From NCBI GenBank assembly GCA_030248195.1, contig JASAND010023143.1, positions 1 to 64,000 of the forward strand: a DNA stretch of 64,000 nucleotides, in the 5' to 3' direction. The notes beneath the pieces are model-generated. The model was not told the DNA's origin. It worked only from the letters and a program-made list of their open reading frames with translations, and did not search any database. Positions 1 through 13,700 of this stretch are shown here, one piece after another. The DNA is from Trissonchulus latispiculum (lineage: Eukaryota > Nematoda > Enoplea > Enoplida > Ironidae). The first letter of the stretch is position 1. Every line of letters starts with the position of its first letter. The translations under genes and the position numbers were made by a program.

Positions 1-3000
1 CATCCTCGTGGTGTACGTAGTTTCTTGGTTTTTGAGTTGGAGAATGTTTAGGCTCTTCAAACAGTACACATTTTGCAATATATATTCTATATATATTTGA
101 CGCCATCATAGCTGAATAAAATAAAAATGTAAGCTTCAAAAAAAACGCTTCCAGAACAAGTTTTTCCATTTTAACCATTTTTCAACTTCACACGTTATGT
201 AAAGTGTCGAATTAAAACGGTGATAATGTGGAAATTTTTATAATCTCTCTTCTAATGAAGTGTTCAAATTGTGTTGCAACATTTCTTTTTTACGCTGGGA
301 AAAACGCTGCACAAATTGGGGTTGGAGCCAAGCTTAAATTGCGTTTTGATCGTGGCATTGAGTTTTCTCTTAGCTGTTTTGTAAACACTTAAAACGTTAC
401 AAAGCATTAGCTATTATCGCTTTTACACGCTTTTATCTGCTTGTTTTTGCAAGAATTTTAGGATGTTAAAATTTTTTAGTTCAGCTTTTATAACTGAAAG
501 CGTATTAAAAACGTCGTATTTTGAAAGCGTCGTGATCTATTAAAGTTTGCGCTATTATTTGCAAGCTTTTAGTCTTCTTTTTGCCGCATCATTTTGCTGT
601 GGTTTCCAAAGCTTACTCCTTGCGTAACTATATAGACTGTCAGTTTTGATGTAATAACTTTCAGAGTAATGTTCAAACGGATATTTTGTAACCGATTTTG
701 GCATTAATGCTTCATTATTCAGGTAGCGATATTTCGTTCCAGCGGATACTATGTGTGTACACCCTGTTTTACTCACTGACTTGATCGATATTCGATATTT
801 CACTTTAAATTTCACTCGTCAGTTAACGTACCTCAGCTTCAATTCCAGTCAATTTCATTCATCATCTGGGCTGGGTGGGGTCCTATTTTTTGACAATGTC
901 AGTGCTAGGTTTCGTTTTATCCACGCCTTAATATATCTGTAGGTTCTATAACTTTAAGCTTATGGTTGTATGTTAACTGGCAAATTTCTGTCGAATAACA
1001 CCTGGCTCGTAATTTCAGTGTTTTAGAATAGAAAGGCCGTGTTATCTAATACGAGTATGTATACACTGTGCCTGCCAGCTAAATCAGTTTTCTCACTGAT
1101 TGTCTTAGTTAAAGCTGGAAAAATTGGCTCTGGCATGACAGCAGTTCAATAATTAAGACATTTCTCTCAGGCTCACAGACTTATTTCCTTTTCCTCTGTT
1201 CTTTGTATGGAACACCTGAACCAGCAGTAGCTCCGAAGCGTTTGTGTCATTTCAAGTCTTTCGAAACAACTTTTTTCTAAATCGATCTGGTGGGCGCAAA
1301 TCACGAGGTGCCTCTCCTTTTCTGTGCTTTTCGCTGTTTTTCCACGATGTTGAACTATTTGTATAAACTAACTGAATCGTCTTACCTTTCGCTCAGATTA
1401 TTCTTGATATTAGCTCCGTATCTATTCTGCAAGTTTTAGACTACAAGAATTTTCTACTGTTGGCTCCGGCTGAGCTAGACAAATGTTATTTTTTTAGTCC
1501 AATTGCTGATAAGGGAGTCTTTTTTCCTCCCAGCGGCAGCGGAGCCTGTTTCCATTTAGGCTGTAAAAACGTTAATGATGTTATCCTTCTTTTCACCTAC
1601 CAATTTTTACCAATTAGGCAGTCTTACAGACTCCATATGAAGTTTTCATGGCGGGAGACAACTGCTTCCGCCCCTTTTCTCAGGCTTTCCTACAAAAGTT
1701 TTTCATGATGCCTGATTAGCAGAACTTCGCAGACTTTTCTCAGCTGAAGAATTTTTGAGATGTGCGTGCCGAGCTGTGTTAAATAGGCTACTTAGTGCGG
1801 GAAAAATGTTCCCTGTTAATATGCTTATGGTGCAGTTTTTTACGTATACATCATATTCTATTTTTCTGTGTTTACATTGCTTTTTTGCTCTCTGACACGC
1901 TAAGGCCTTATCACTCTTGTTCTGACTTCTGACATCGTTTTCCTTTTAGCCGTTTGGGTTGTTTTTTTATTTTGTAGACTTTTGAAATTGACTATTCTCT
2001 AGCCCAGACATCAGCTAATGTTGGTGGTTAGTTCCTGAAAGTGGGGGTATTACACATATGTATACTCTTCAGAAGTCTTCGTAAAATTTTAATTAGGCCT
2101 ACTTAATACATATTAGTAGAAGCGGAAGGACATGTGGATTTTCAAGCACTTTTTTGTAGTTAATCTGACTAATATACGTATTTAAGGCTGCCTAAGAAGG
2201 TCTATAAAAGTGGATTTAAGGAAACCCAAAGAGCCTGTAAGCAAAATTATCTTGTCTAAGTTTATACTCAGACCTGTAACAAAGCTATAATGAATTATAA
2301 CGCCTTTGAATTGAACATTTCGGGCCGCGGGGCGGGCCACTAGACTCGTCGGGCGGGCTGGAATTTCATTCGACAATATTTACGCTAGAAGGGAACCGAG
2401 AAGCTATTTCAAAGTCGGGAATTAAGGTTGATTTTGGTTCCGGGGCTGATTGCGATATTTATCAACCAACCAGATCTGACAAATACCTAACGGTTATTAG
2501 AAAACCTGCATTGATTTTGTTGGGTAGGTTATTACTGCGTGCTGGTTGATTTGGGTTGACCGCGTCCAGAAATTGCTAAATTTTTCTAACAATGTTCGGG
2601 TAGAGGTGCCATGTATAATGAAATTTTTGTCATAGAAAATTTTTACCACATTTTATTGTGTAATATCTGAGTGGTTTCTGTCTCCAGGCATCCTCGATAT
2701 TATATCAAAGGCCATTGCTGATTAAGCAGCACAAATCGAAGGGTAAACTGAGTTAGTTAATCTGTCCTAATTGAGTGTAGAAATAAGCTAAGCTGAGAGG
2801 ACGTTAATTCTGATTTTGACAACTGCTTCAATTGTCAAATAAGCGTTTCTGAAGATCTTGTGCTTAATATGGATTTTGAGGGTTTTGTATATAATTAGTT
2901 TGCTGTCTAATTTGAAGCTAAAAATAGTACACATACGGCTTTTCCTTTAGTATATACTCGTTTGCAGTAAAATTTACGAGATTCAGCAGCTTCTTGAATT

Positions 3001-6000
3001 TTTCGTCGAATTCTCTATGAAGCCAATAGGTTAAATCAATCACATAATATCGATATCGATTATACTATAACCACATCCACATGAAGGTAGCTTTTGGGAT
3101 TTTATTCGACGAGTTCATAATTTTTCAGCGATTACGATCGCTTGTTTACTTTTGCTTGTGCTTATTGATTCCAGTGGAATTGTAGTAAGACCAAACCAAA
3201 CTAACTATAAGCTTAAGTGTTATGCTAGGAGCAAATGGTTGGTTCATTTCTAAATCTAATAAGTTGGCCAGTGATCTTTCTTAGGACTGGAAGTACATGG
3301 AATCAGGGGTCGTGGTTAGTTAAAGTTTGAGACGAAGGATATAACTATTTATATATCCTTGGGACAATATGAGTAGGAAGTCTTCAGAGTTTGTCCTGCT
3401 AATGTCCACCAGTCTGAGTTTCTGGTTGGTGTTAGGTTAAAGTCAAAGCTCGGTGTTTGGGCCACTTATTTTCTGGTCTTTCATAACTGATTGACCGTTC
3501 CTTGAAACTTTATTACATGTCAAACGGGTGAAATTGTGCATACGTATGAAATCCGTTAACTTTAACTGACTCATACATTGTACTTCTAGCTTTAATCATT
3601 CTCTCTCTATTCCTTGGTGGCATGAACTTTATATTCACGTATCGTTTCTCACACATTTTTCTCGCGTTTCTCAAATTATAATTATCATATTCTTCATTTT
3701 TCCTAGAAAGCAAGTTTAGAGTTTTCCTAACTTCAGTTTTGACAATTTTTACGGTTGACAGAACTCTAATAGAAATTTAAAGAAGAATCTCTCTGTACAA
3801 GGTGAAGTTGTAGGATGAGAATATCACTTTTCATCTTTAATAATAATTTCTGGACGTTTTTGTCGAAATCGAAAAATTTCATTATTAAAATTGAAGTGGA
3901 GTTCGGTTCATTGTAACCAACCATTTTTCAAACCATTTTTACATTTCTTGTTTACTTATTCCATTTTTTCCTTTTCCAGTTTTCAGTGTGATGTTTGCTC
4001 TGCTCTTCCATAGAGAGGAGGGCTTCCCCCCACTCTTTATTATTTGATCATTAGAGATTTTCCAGTATACTCTTTCTCAGTCTGTGATTCAGTTGTGACT
4101 GAATACCAAGACAGCCTGATTGGGAAGGCTGTTTGGCGTTCATTCTTTCCAACCCCCTCTCTTATACTCCCACCACCAGTATTACAAAATAGAAATAATT
4201 TCATAATTTAACATTTATTAATTTTTCCCTCTCACAGTTTGACTCTATCTTCAGTGTTTCTAAAATTATTTTCAAATTTCCTAAGTGGTTTCTGACCGCT
4301 TTAATTTTCAATTTCTTTCTAAAATGTGAACTGATGGGGCTTGCTGCTACTTTTAACCGGACCCTTACTTTTAATTTTTTCCCTGCTGCCTTAGTGGTCA
4401 CCTAATTTTTAAATGCATCAAGTTAAAATTATGTCATAAATCACAAGTTTTAAACTTTTGTTCATGCTTGGTCTGCTGATAAAATTTTGATTACACCTTT
4501 GCAGAAGCCACTTCCCAGGAAAAATGGTTTTAAAATTCGGCAAACACTGAATAATAGTTTAGAAAATATTTTCTGACTGCTGTGAAAGTAAAGGTGTGGT
4601 GTGAAGCAATGTTTAAAATTGCAAGGTCTTTAAGTTTTGCATTTTCCCTGCGCTTTTCCATTGTAATTTTTTTTGATGGAATGTCTTATTATTACCACAT
4701 TTTCCTGCTTGGTTTCTGTCTGAACCAAATGTCCAGTCAAGTTTTCAGAAACTGTTTGTTATCGCATTGAAATCCTTCAACTCTCAAAGACAGTTTCCTT
4801 TTGAAATTTTGAAATTGACAGCTGAAATGCTGGAAAAATTTGTAAACGTTGCGCCTCAATAGAAACCATTATAAAGTTAAATAAAAACGTGAAAACATTT
4901 TGTGTACGTTTATGTTTAACGTCATTGTTGTCTTTATAGCAGTCCCCAGCATTTTGACAAACTTCAAAGGAAACGAAAGGATGACAATTTACGCGCAATT
5001 AGCACTTGTTTGTCATTGTACTTAGAGGAAAAACTTTTTGTTATACACACTTGAACTTAATATTTGACTGTTGATACTTTGTACTTTGTAGTACGTAGTT
5101 GGTCGCGTCCTGTCGCAGGATTCTAACCGGACTTTCTTCTTTTCCTTGGTGTCCAAAAACTATGACAATCAGCTGACTTAGAGCTACAGCTAATTCGATC
5201 TTGACACAATTAGGAATCTTTTATGGCTTTTGCTGAGTACATTTTGTCCGCTCTAGGTCAACGCAGTTTTGGCCTTAAAATGTCGGTTACCACACTTTTT
5301 AACGTCTTATACTTTAATTAGATTTTGCCGCATTCTTTGGCAATTTAGCCTTGTGCAGTCTTGACAATTTTGGAGATCCTTGTGTTACACTTGAGTTGAT
5401 ACTTAATTTCTTCATTTCTCTGTCATCTTCATGAAAATTGGTTTGACTTTACTGATAAGATTGTTGCAAAATCAAAAGACCCGATGCATACGTAACCAAG
5501 TCTCCATTGACTTATCATATCTAAGGATCACCCAAATCACTGTGCGTGTATAACTACACTGTCCATGGAAATCCATTAGAAAACAAATATTAAGTAGAAC
5601 CTACACACATAAAACGTTCTTTCTGCTAATTGCTTCTTTTGGACAACTGAGTTTTGTTTCTCTGGAAATTGCGTCGGCGAAATCTTGTTTTTCCATTTTC
5701 CATTCCGATAAGAATTTGAATCTGTCCTGACAGTCCTCTAATTTCATGTTTCTGGCGACACGCAAATTGACCAGTTAATCAACCACCGTCACAAAAACGC
5801 CATTTAAAAACTGGAATTTAATTCGGTCCTCTCTTTCTTCGTAGTTCGGTGCTTATATATGACTGTATATGTTTGATGCTGTATTCCTGTAGTATTTTAA
5901 GACCACCAACTCTTAAATGAATCTGAGAGGTCGTGTTTTCTATACTTACTTTACAATTTCACAAATTCTGTAACGATGGTCTTATTGGCTACAATTGAAG

Positions 6001-6283
6001 AGGTGAGTTTCGTGTCAGTCAAAATCGTCCTGATCATTTATTGGGGTCATGGTTTATTAGCTCAATAGCGAAGTCTCCGTTTGGCTCCCGGCACGGACTG
6101 ATATTATTGCCTATTTGCGTTTTTTGGCTTGGGCACTTTTAACTGGGGATGGCTTATATGGACAAGGAGAGAGCTGTCTTTCTAATCTAGTCCCTTCTAA
6201 ACCCTACGTTTTACTTCAGGATGGGGCTGGCGTATACAGTTAGTAAGAATCTAGCATAGGATACACCAGAAGAGATGAAATCG
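1..6283. other. no gene recognised (probable upstream or intronic sequence)
   Basis: AT-rich sequence with only short open frames that lack domains, and no convincing chain of exons with matching splice phases. The first exon seen of the RhoGEF gene (7,577) begins at a splice acceptor, so this stretch probably belongs to its upstream intron or promoter. A GC-rich patch near 2,325-2,370 has no assigned function. Confidence 0.5.
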
Positions 6284-6552
6284 GGGTTGATTTTAGGCAC
6301 TTGTGGGGAGAGGGAGTTAAATGCAGTATAAATCTGTTTCCCACATATGCTGCTATAATTAAGCTAAAAAGTGCTCAAACTTAAATTTTAGCATGAAGAT
6401 TTTTGACCAAAAATCCTAAAACTTTAGCAATTTCTAGGCACCCTAGGGTGAGTGGGGGGACCCAAAAAGTGGGGGAGAGGCCGAGTGGGGGAGGTGCTCC
6501 ATTGGGAGGACCCAAAAAGTGGGGGTGGCGCTCCCTCCCCTAAAATCAACCC
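6284..6552. mobile_element. small inverted-repeat element (MITE-like), G-rich
   Basis: The left end GGGTTGATTTTAGG is mirrored at the right end by CCTAAAATCAACCC. Between them lie G-rich direct repeats with the phrase GACCCAAAAAGTGGGGG. No coding capacity and no clear target duplication. It resembles in style the other G-rich short elements of this window (24,074; 54,573) but has a different terminus. Confidence 0.5.
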
Positions 6553-7576
6553 AGAAAACCAAGACACTATATCTTGACCCGGTGACCCGGTCGACCTGAC
6601 CACGCCCAGCCCAGACCTAGAGGTTACCCCCCCCCCCCAGAATCCGGTTTCTTTCTGGAATTTTGGGCAAAAAATCGGAAAACTCCTTGTTTTCGGCTTA
6701 CTTTCGGCCTCCGGCTCTGCCCCTCTTCCAAACTTCGGACTTTTGCACAAGTCTGCTTCTTTATATGTCAGAATTGATTTGAAAAAAGAAAATATTATAT
6801 GCGGTTGGTAAGACGTGAGAGCTATTTGGTGTTTCACCACACTTTTGACACCTGAAGCGGAAGATAATCTTTTTTCTAAAAATAATATGTTTGAAATTCT
6901 GAAAGTCTGAAATCAAGACTGAACACATTATTGTAGAAATTTGCACTGAATGATGACTTCAAACGAATTAACTTAAAAAATCTTTTGTACAAAATATTCC
7001 GCAAAGTTTACCCTGTTAGCTGATCAAGATCAGTGCTTAAATGTGCTGCAGAAATATGTGTTAGTGCCGCGAATATCTTATTTATTAGAAGAAGTCGAGA
7101 GTTTTGCTCAGCGATGATCCCATTCAAATTACTTTTATGACTGCAGTTCATGCAACAGATTGATAAAGTGAAATCAACCACAGATTTAGCTTGTAGAATG
7201 AATATTGAGTCATACCGATAAAAACACTTAAGTTAGCTTTAGCTGCATAAACTTTTAAAACTAAAAATACCTGGTCGATACCGGGTCCTAGTCTTTGACC
7301 CGGTGACCCGGTCCACCAAATGACTTGAACTGGCCCTGTGACCCGCTTTCATCGCTGATTCCACTTCGACGTTAACCGTCATAAACCCCTGTTCCTAGCC
7401 AAAATTGGAACACGAACATCATTTTGAAAATCACTGTTTTGCCAAACCTAAAATCACCTAGAGCTTAACATCATTGCCTATCCTTCTTTATCCGTTTATT
7501 AACTTATATTGTCAGTGTTCGTTTTACATAGTAACATTGCTTAATGTTTATTTTATTGTTTGTGTGTTTGTTTCAG

Positions 7577-7781
7577 CTGAATCTACCGGAGCGTCTGATG
7601 CGGCAGTCCCGTTGTCAGGACGCGGAGACGGAAGGCGTGGATTGCTTCGATCGATCCAGCATTCGTCGCTGTCTGAGTCAACCTCTCCACATCAATCAGG
7701 GAACCAGTATCGGTCTTTCGCCAGTCAGTTTGCCACAACAGTCCGTGTGCCATGATAAAGTTACCATACCCATTGATGACG
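7577..7781 (+). CDS. RhoGEF exon a (N-terminal, unstructured)
   Basis: Acceptor GTTTGTTTCAG, donor G|GTATAT. Encodes 68 residues, Ser/Gln-rich, ending IPIDD plus the first base of a glycine codon that the next exon completes. No domain. A Met at 7,596 is an unlikely start because the frame is open upstream to the acceptor. Confidence 0.8.
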
Positions 7782-10700
7782 GTATATTTATATATTTTAT
7801 TTTAATTATTTTGTTTATCAAAATTTGTTTTAATTTTGCACCGGCTAGTGATTAGCACCGGATATTTTTTGCTATCCCTATATCCGACTATTTGCGTTTG
7901 TGCCCATTAAGCCCGGTTCATGCTCGTTGTCATTTAGTGCTTTGTGCTTCAGGCAGTGCTTTGTGCTTTTGGTCCTTGTCCTCCGTCCTTTAGTGCTTTG
8001 TCCTTTAGCTCATGCCAAAGCACAAAGGACGATATGCATATACGATCACGTGTCAAGTCAATTTATTCACTTGTATTATACGCAAAATAGGTATTTTATT
8101 CAGCAGAAAAGCTAAAGCATTCTAATTATGTTTAATAATAAAATAATTAATATACAGTTTAATCAATACCTTCATAACAAAAATATTGTTTCTAGCTAGT
8201 AAAGTATTTTTGCGTGTAACACACTTAAAGCAGCTAAATTAGCTAAAACAACGTGTGGGAGCTACCTTTCAGCAAACAGGTAAAATCCTGCTTTATTTTA
8301 TAGCCCGAGCACTACTAAAGCACTAAGGAAAAGTTGAACATTGTTGAACAACTCAAAGCACCTCCAAAAGCACAAAAGCACGAAGCACAAAGCACAAAGT
8401 GCTACAGATGACCATGAATCGGAAAAGCACAAAATACAAAGCACTGTGCTTTAGACGTCTCTTAAGGGTGAGCATGAACCGGAAAAAGACAAAGCACAAA
8501 GCACTAAAGCACAAAGCACAGAGCACAAAGCACTGCGAGCATGAACCGGGCTTTACTAGTATCAAGAGTTGGCTAACTTGGAATGTTTATAATTCGAACA
8601 GATTGGATGAGGTTACAGTGAGTGACAGCCTCTGCTAGCTATAGCGTGAGCAGAATCAAAATTATTCCTTCCCCAGATTTTCCCAAAAAGAAAGTTTTTG
8701 CACCTGAGTGTAGCGAATTCGAGTTTGCACATTGAAAAACGTTATGGTATACTTTGCTTTTAAGTTTTATATACTCAAAATTTTCTCCTCTTCTCTGAAA
8801 CTTTCTGGCTGATGCTTTGAGGACTGCCAAAGTTCGCTGCTGTAATTTTATAAATGTAGATTTATTTCCATCAGCTTTTTTTGTCTGTAGGAATCTTCAT
8901 TGACGACGAAGGTGAGGGCTCCGATTGTGAAAACGATCTGCAGCAACCCAGTCTGGTCCAGCTCACTTCCAATAATCCTCAGCGGAATAGTCGCAGTTCT
9001 ACTTATTCCACGACGAGCAGTATGACCACTGCGTCCAGTTATGGCTCAGAAACACGAGAGGTCAGTTTTCTGAAGGAGGAGGGGGTCGGTTTTGTCCACC
9101 GCCAAAACCTGTTCTTCTTTCGAAAATGCGGAAAAGTTAGGTTTTTGTAGGCTCACAAGAAAATGAATGACGAGCACATTATCATCTTGTCAGTTGCCAA
9201 CTTCACCTACCTAGTGCCGTTGTTGTTTGTTTATTGAATTAATTTTGGTCACGCTTTAAGCTGATCTAGAGCAAATCCGTGTTGAATAGATAATATGGGA
9301 TGGGTGAGTTAAATTGTCTAAAACCAGCTCTTCTATTGTTTCCTTACAGAATGGTGCTGAGTGTAGTCATCCTTATTTGGCGGCCGCTTTATGGGATCAC
9401 GTGACCCTCCAGCCAGAAGATCTCCCGTTTCAGCAGGGCGATGTAATTGAACTGATCGAATGGTCCCCTCGTACTGAGCTCTGGTATGGCTGTAGAAATT
9501 CCCAGTATGGGTGGTTTCCGGCCTCCTATGTCAAGGTATTACTTACCTTACTGTAGGGTTTATGTAAGAAAAGTTGACGGCTTCTTCAGTTAAGACAATA
9601 TTAAATGTATAATTTCAGGGTATGTTTTAAGGATTTTTTGCAAGGAGCCTGGACCGGAGGGGAAAACAGATTTTGGGGACATGTTTTGGTTTCAAGAACC
9701 AAAAATTAGCATTTTGGCGCATTTTGTATGGAAAAACGTAAAAAGAAACTAAAACGTTCTATTAGCTAAAACAGATATTTGTGGGAAAGTCGTTTACGAA
9801 GCCAGAAAAAGTCCTAGTTTTGGTAGAAATTTGGGCACTTAAAAATCCAAGGGGAAGCACAAGTCATGAAAATAAGAATACCATGCATTTAGTTTCCATA
9901 TATAAGGCCTCAAGTTTGCAGTTGCACACACCAGAGCATTTTTTGTTTGTTTATGTCAACTTTCCTGGAGGATAATTTCTTTAAATTACTGCTAAATTGA
10001 TTTTTATGAACGCTATAGTGTTGAAGTACCACTGCTTTTAAGTTCAGAAATAATATGAAACCAAACTAAACGGGATCCTATATGTTTTTCACTACTATTT
10101 TTTGTAAGTAGAAACTGGAGCGCAGCCTTCGACAGTTATAATAGAAACATTTGTTTTGACAGATCACTAATTTACAACTGTACTGTGAATAGTGTAAAGT
10201 AAACTGTAATGCATCTCCCAGGAAGATTTTTAAAATATTTTTGCGCGTTTTGCACTGCTTCGCCGGGCAAACTCTTCATTGTGAGCTCCATGTGAAGTCC
10301 TTAATTTATTTTGAAAAGGCTAAATTTCATTTTCATTTCATTTCACTTTTACGTGCATAAGTTGTCCTTCTGCCTTCCTGTCTGTCTGGATTTCAATACA
10401 GTTTGGCCTTAAATTTATCTGCCTTGTAAATGTTGATATTTATTTGCAATGGGAATGTGAATGTACGAAGTTTCTATTGTTTTTATGTAATTAATTATTG
10501 TGGTGCAAACCTCCTAATTTTATTGATTTTTTGCAAATACGAATGATATCAAGAATAGCTCTTGAAAGAAAACTTGTCCACAGCTTATTACTGGCAACTG
10601 AAGTATATATTATTAGATATTAGGCTGCTGCTGATGCAAGCAATTATTTTGTTTAGCGAAATTTACCAAAAACCGCAGTTTTTCACAGTTTTGCAAATTC

Positions 10701-13700
10701 TTTGCATCAGAATGCTACAATAAAATGGATTACAGCAGCAAATACAGCCAGCATATTAACGATATGAAGCTCCGCCTCTAGTGTAACTCCAATCGCCGAC
10801 AATAAGCTGTTCAAGTTGGCCACTTAGTAGGTATTTCCTTGATATGACCCCAACATTCTGTGAATTTAGTCAATTTTTGTTTTAGCTCCTAATCGACCAA
10901 GATTCGCCGCCCGTTCTCCCCCAGTGCAGCTCTTCCTGCGCTTCCTGGTCTGATGATACCAAATGGAAGACGACGAGAACCAATGTCATCAGAGAGATCA
11001 TTGTCACAGAAAGAGACTATGTCAAACTTTTGGAGGATCTTGTTGAGGTAACGACCATTTAATGCTGTTTCTTTAGTTAGGCTTAATTTACATAATAATA
11101 TATTACAATGAATAATAATTTAATTATAATAATATATATTAATAATATTACATATTATTTACAATAAATAATATGTAATATTATTAATATATAATAATAA
11201 TAATTTACAAAGTGTAAGGGCACTTATTGTAGGTATGTATTTATTTTATTTTGTCTTTTAGGGCTTTTTGTGTCAAGCTCGTCGCAGACCGGACATGTTC
11301 ACTGCCGATCAACTTCATACAATTTTTGCTAACTTGGAGGAGATCTTTGCGCTCCATCGACGGTTCTTGGCTGACATAGAAAAGTCTGTGGCAGACTGGA
11401 ATAATCTATATGAGTGCCAAATTGCTCCAAGTTTTCTGCGATATGTAAGCGTGTCATCTGTTTTTAACCTATTAGATTTTATTTTGCAAAATAAATGCTT
11501 TCCTTTCCGTGGGATTGCTGGAACTTATGAAAGATTAAGTCTCGGTTATTCCTTGCTAATATGCATAAGCATATAAATGTAGATAGAATGAGCTTTATCA
11601 TATATACTCAGTCACTATACATTATATGTTTATATAATTATTTGTAACAAATTTTTGCGTTTTCTGTTTCAGCAAGACAATTTCCGCATCTATTCCATCT
11701 ACTGTAATAATCATCCGCTATCCTCCTATGAACTGACCAGACTTTACTCGATTCCAAAATATCGTCACTTCTTCGAGGTGAGTTTCTGGTTTGCCAGAGT
11801 TACACAACATAGAACAGTGCCCCACCAGATTATTCTTATCATTTACGGATAGTACCTCCCTGATTCAGCCTGACAGCTGAGAAGCGAAGCTCCTTTACCC
11901 TTTTGTCGTCAAAATTGTGCAACGTATTTATTTACATATGCTGTTTATTCCTTGCTTTGCTGCTTAGTTATTTCTTAATTGTTGTCGACATACATTCTGG
12001 TTGTTCTGCATTGTTGTCATACGCTGCTCTATTCTTGTAGGCTTGTCGTCTGCTTCGAGATATGATGGAATTGAGTCTGGACGGATTCCTTTTGTCCCCG
12101 ATTCAGCGGATCTGTAAATATCCTCTTCAGCTGAGCGAACTGATCAAATGGACGCCGACCTCTCATCCGGATCATTCCGCCTGTGTGGCTGCCTTGCACG
12201 GGATGAAGTCTGTGGCCACGCAGATCAATGATCGAAAAAGACGCATTGAAAGTCTTCAGAAATTGGTCTGCTGGCAGCAGTCAATCATTCATTGGCAGGT
12301 TGGTAATCGCCAACTAAATAGAAAATCACTTTCACTGATTGGCTCTTCGCAGGCGGATTGATAAGCAGATATGCAGAAGTTACCGGCAGAATACATCTCT
12401 TCCAGAAATCTATCAAAATTTTCGTTTCTCACAGTTCCTAATTTTATTTCATTTTTCATACTGAAGATTTTTCTAAAATTAGTTGATAATTATTTCAAAA
12501 TGTGCTATTTTTCTTATTTCAGGGCTCAGGGATTCTGGAAACGTCGAGCACATTCGTTCATTCAGGCGACGTGTCCTGTCGCTCTCTCAATGTCAGCTCA
12601 GGATGGGTCAAAGACATTCGTCTCGTCTTATTTGATCATCTGCTCATATTTTGCAAAAGGGTAACGAATTATTTGGTTGTCAGTGAAGTCGTAATGACAA
12701 CTTTTGATCAAGATACAGTTTCGCTCATTTTATTGACCTAGTTTTTAAGCGAGCATGCATTAAAAAGTTTTTCCTGTCGTCTTACAGTGAAGATTTCGAA
12801 ACATTCAGTTACAGATGTTTGCTTTCAATAGTAAGTGTTGCGAAACTAACTTATAGTGCGAATTTTTGCGCGATTACAAGTTGTACAACTGTTAGACAAA
12901 ATCCTTTTCATCCAAATGGTTTAATTTTGATTGACATTGAGTTTCGTAGTCCCATTGAGTTCCATTGTTTATGAGTCTACGTATTAATTAGTGTGACCAA
13001 GTGTGATGCAATGTGTTAGTTTTGTTTCAGGATTTGCTGCGGAAGTCTTGCCTTGTTTTCAAGGTGCGAGTTCCTACTGATCAAATTATTGTGTCTTCAG
13101 TTCAGGATGGAAAAGGTATGCAAACACTGCGTAGTCCTCACTAGTGCTAGTGCTTGACGCTCCGGTAATTGCTGTTTCAGTAGTCTGGATAATTTTAAAA
13201 AGCTGGTACTTTCTCGTCTCCATAAACGTTAACTACAATCTTATTGGTCTTATAGTCGGCTTCAATTTCACATTAATGCAGTAGCGTTTAAACAATGTTG
13301 AACTAGATTTCGGATATACAATTTTCTTCATGTCCGCACAAAATAGTTGATTGTTTTTGCTGTTTCAGATCCTGAATTTGGGGTGCTCGTGAAGCATGGT
13401 TTCAAGATTCGAGGACTGACTGAGGATCAGTGCTATCTCGTTGTCACGAAGACGAGGAAACAGAAACAGCACTGGCTGGACGCTTTTCAACTTGAAAAGC
13501 ATAAATGTCTCCAGAGCGAAGGTAAAGTTTTGTCAACTTTGTATGTATCTTGTTATCAGCAATTTGTAACTTGTGGAAATCTTAAAATATCGCCAAGAGC
13601 ATTTAATTGTAAGAGTGCGACAGCTGACAAGCCGTCTGTTTCTGTTATAGCGCTGTGTCATCCCCTACCCGCCGTTGCGTAACCTGAGTACCCACATGAG

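Noticed and set aside
1460..1708. 82-codon plus-strand frame as a first RhoGEF exon
   Set aside because: No matching donor phase, no homology to the family N-terminus, and composition like the surrounding non-coding DNA.
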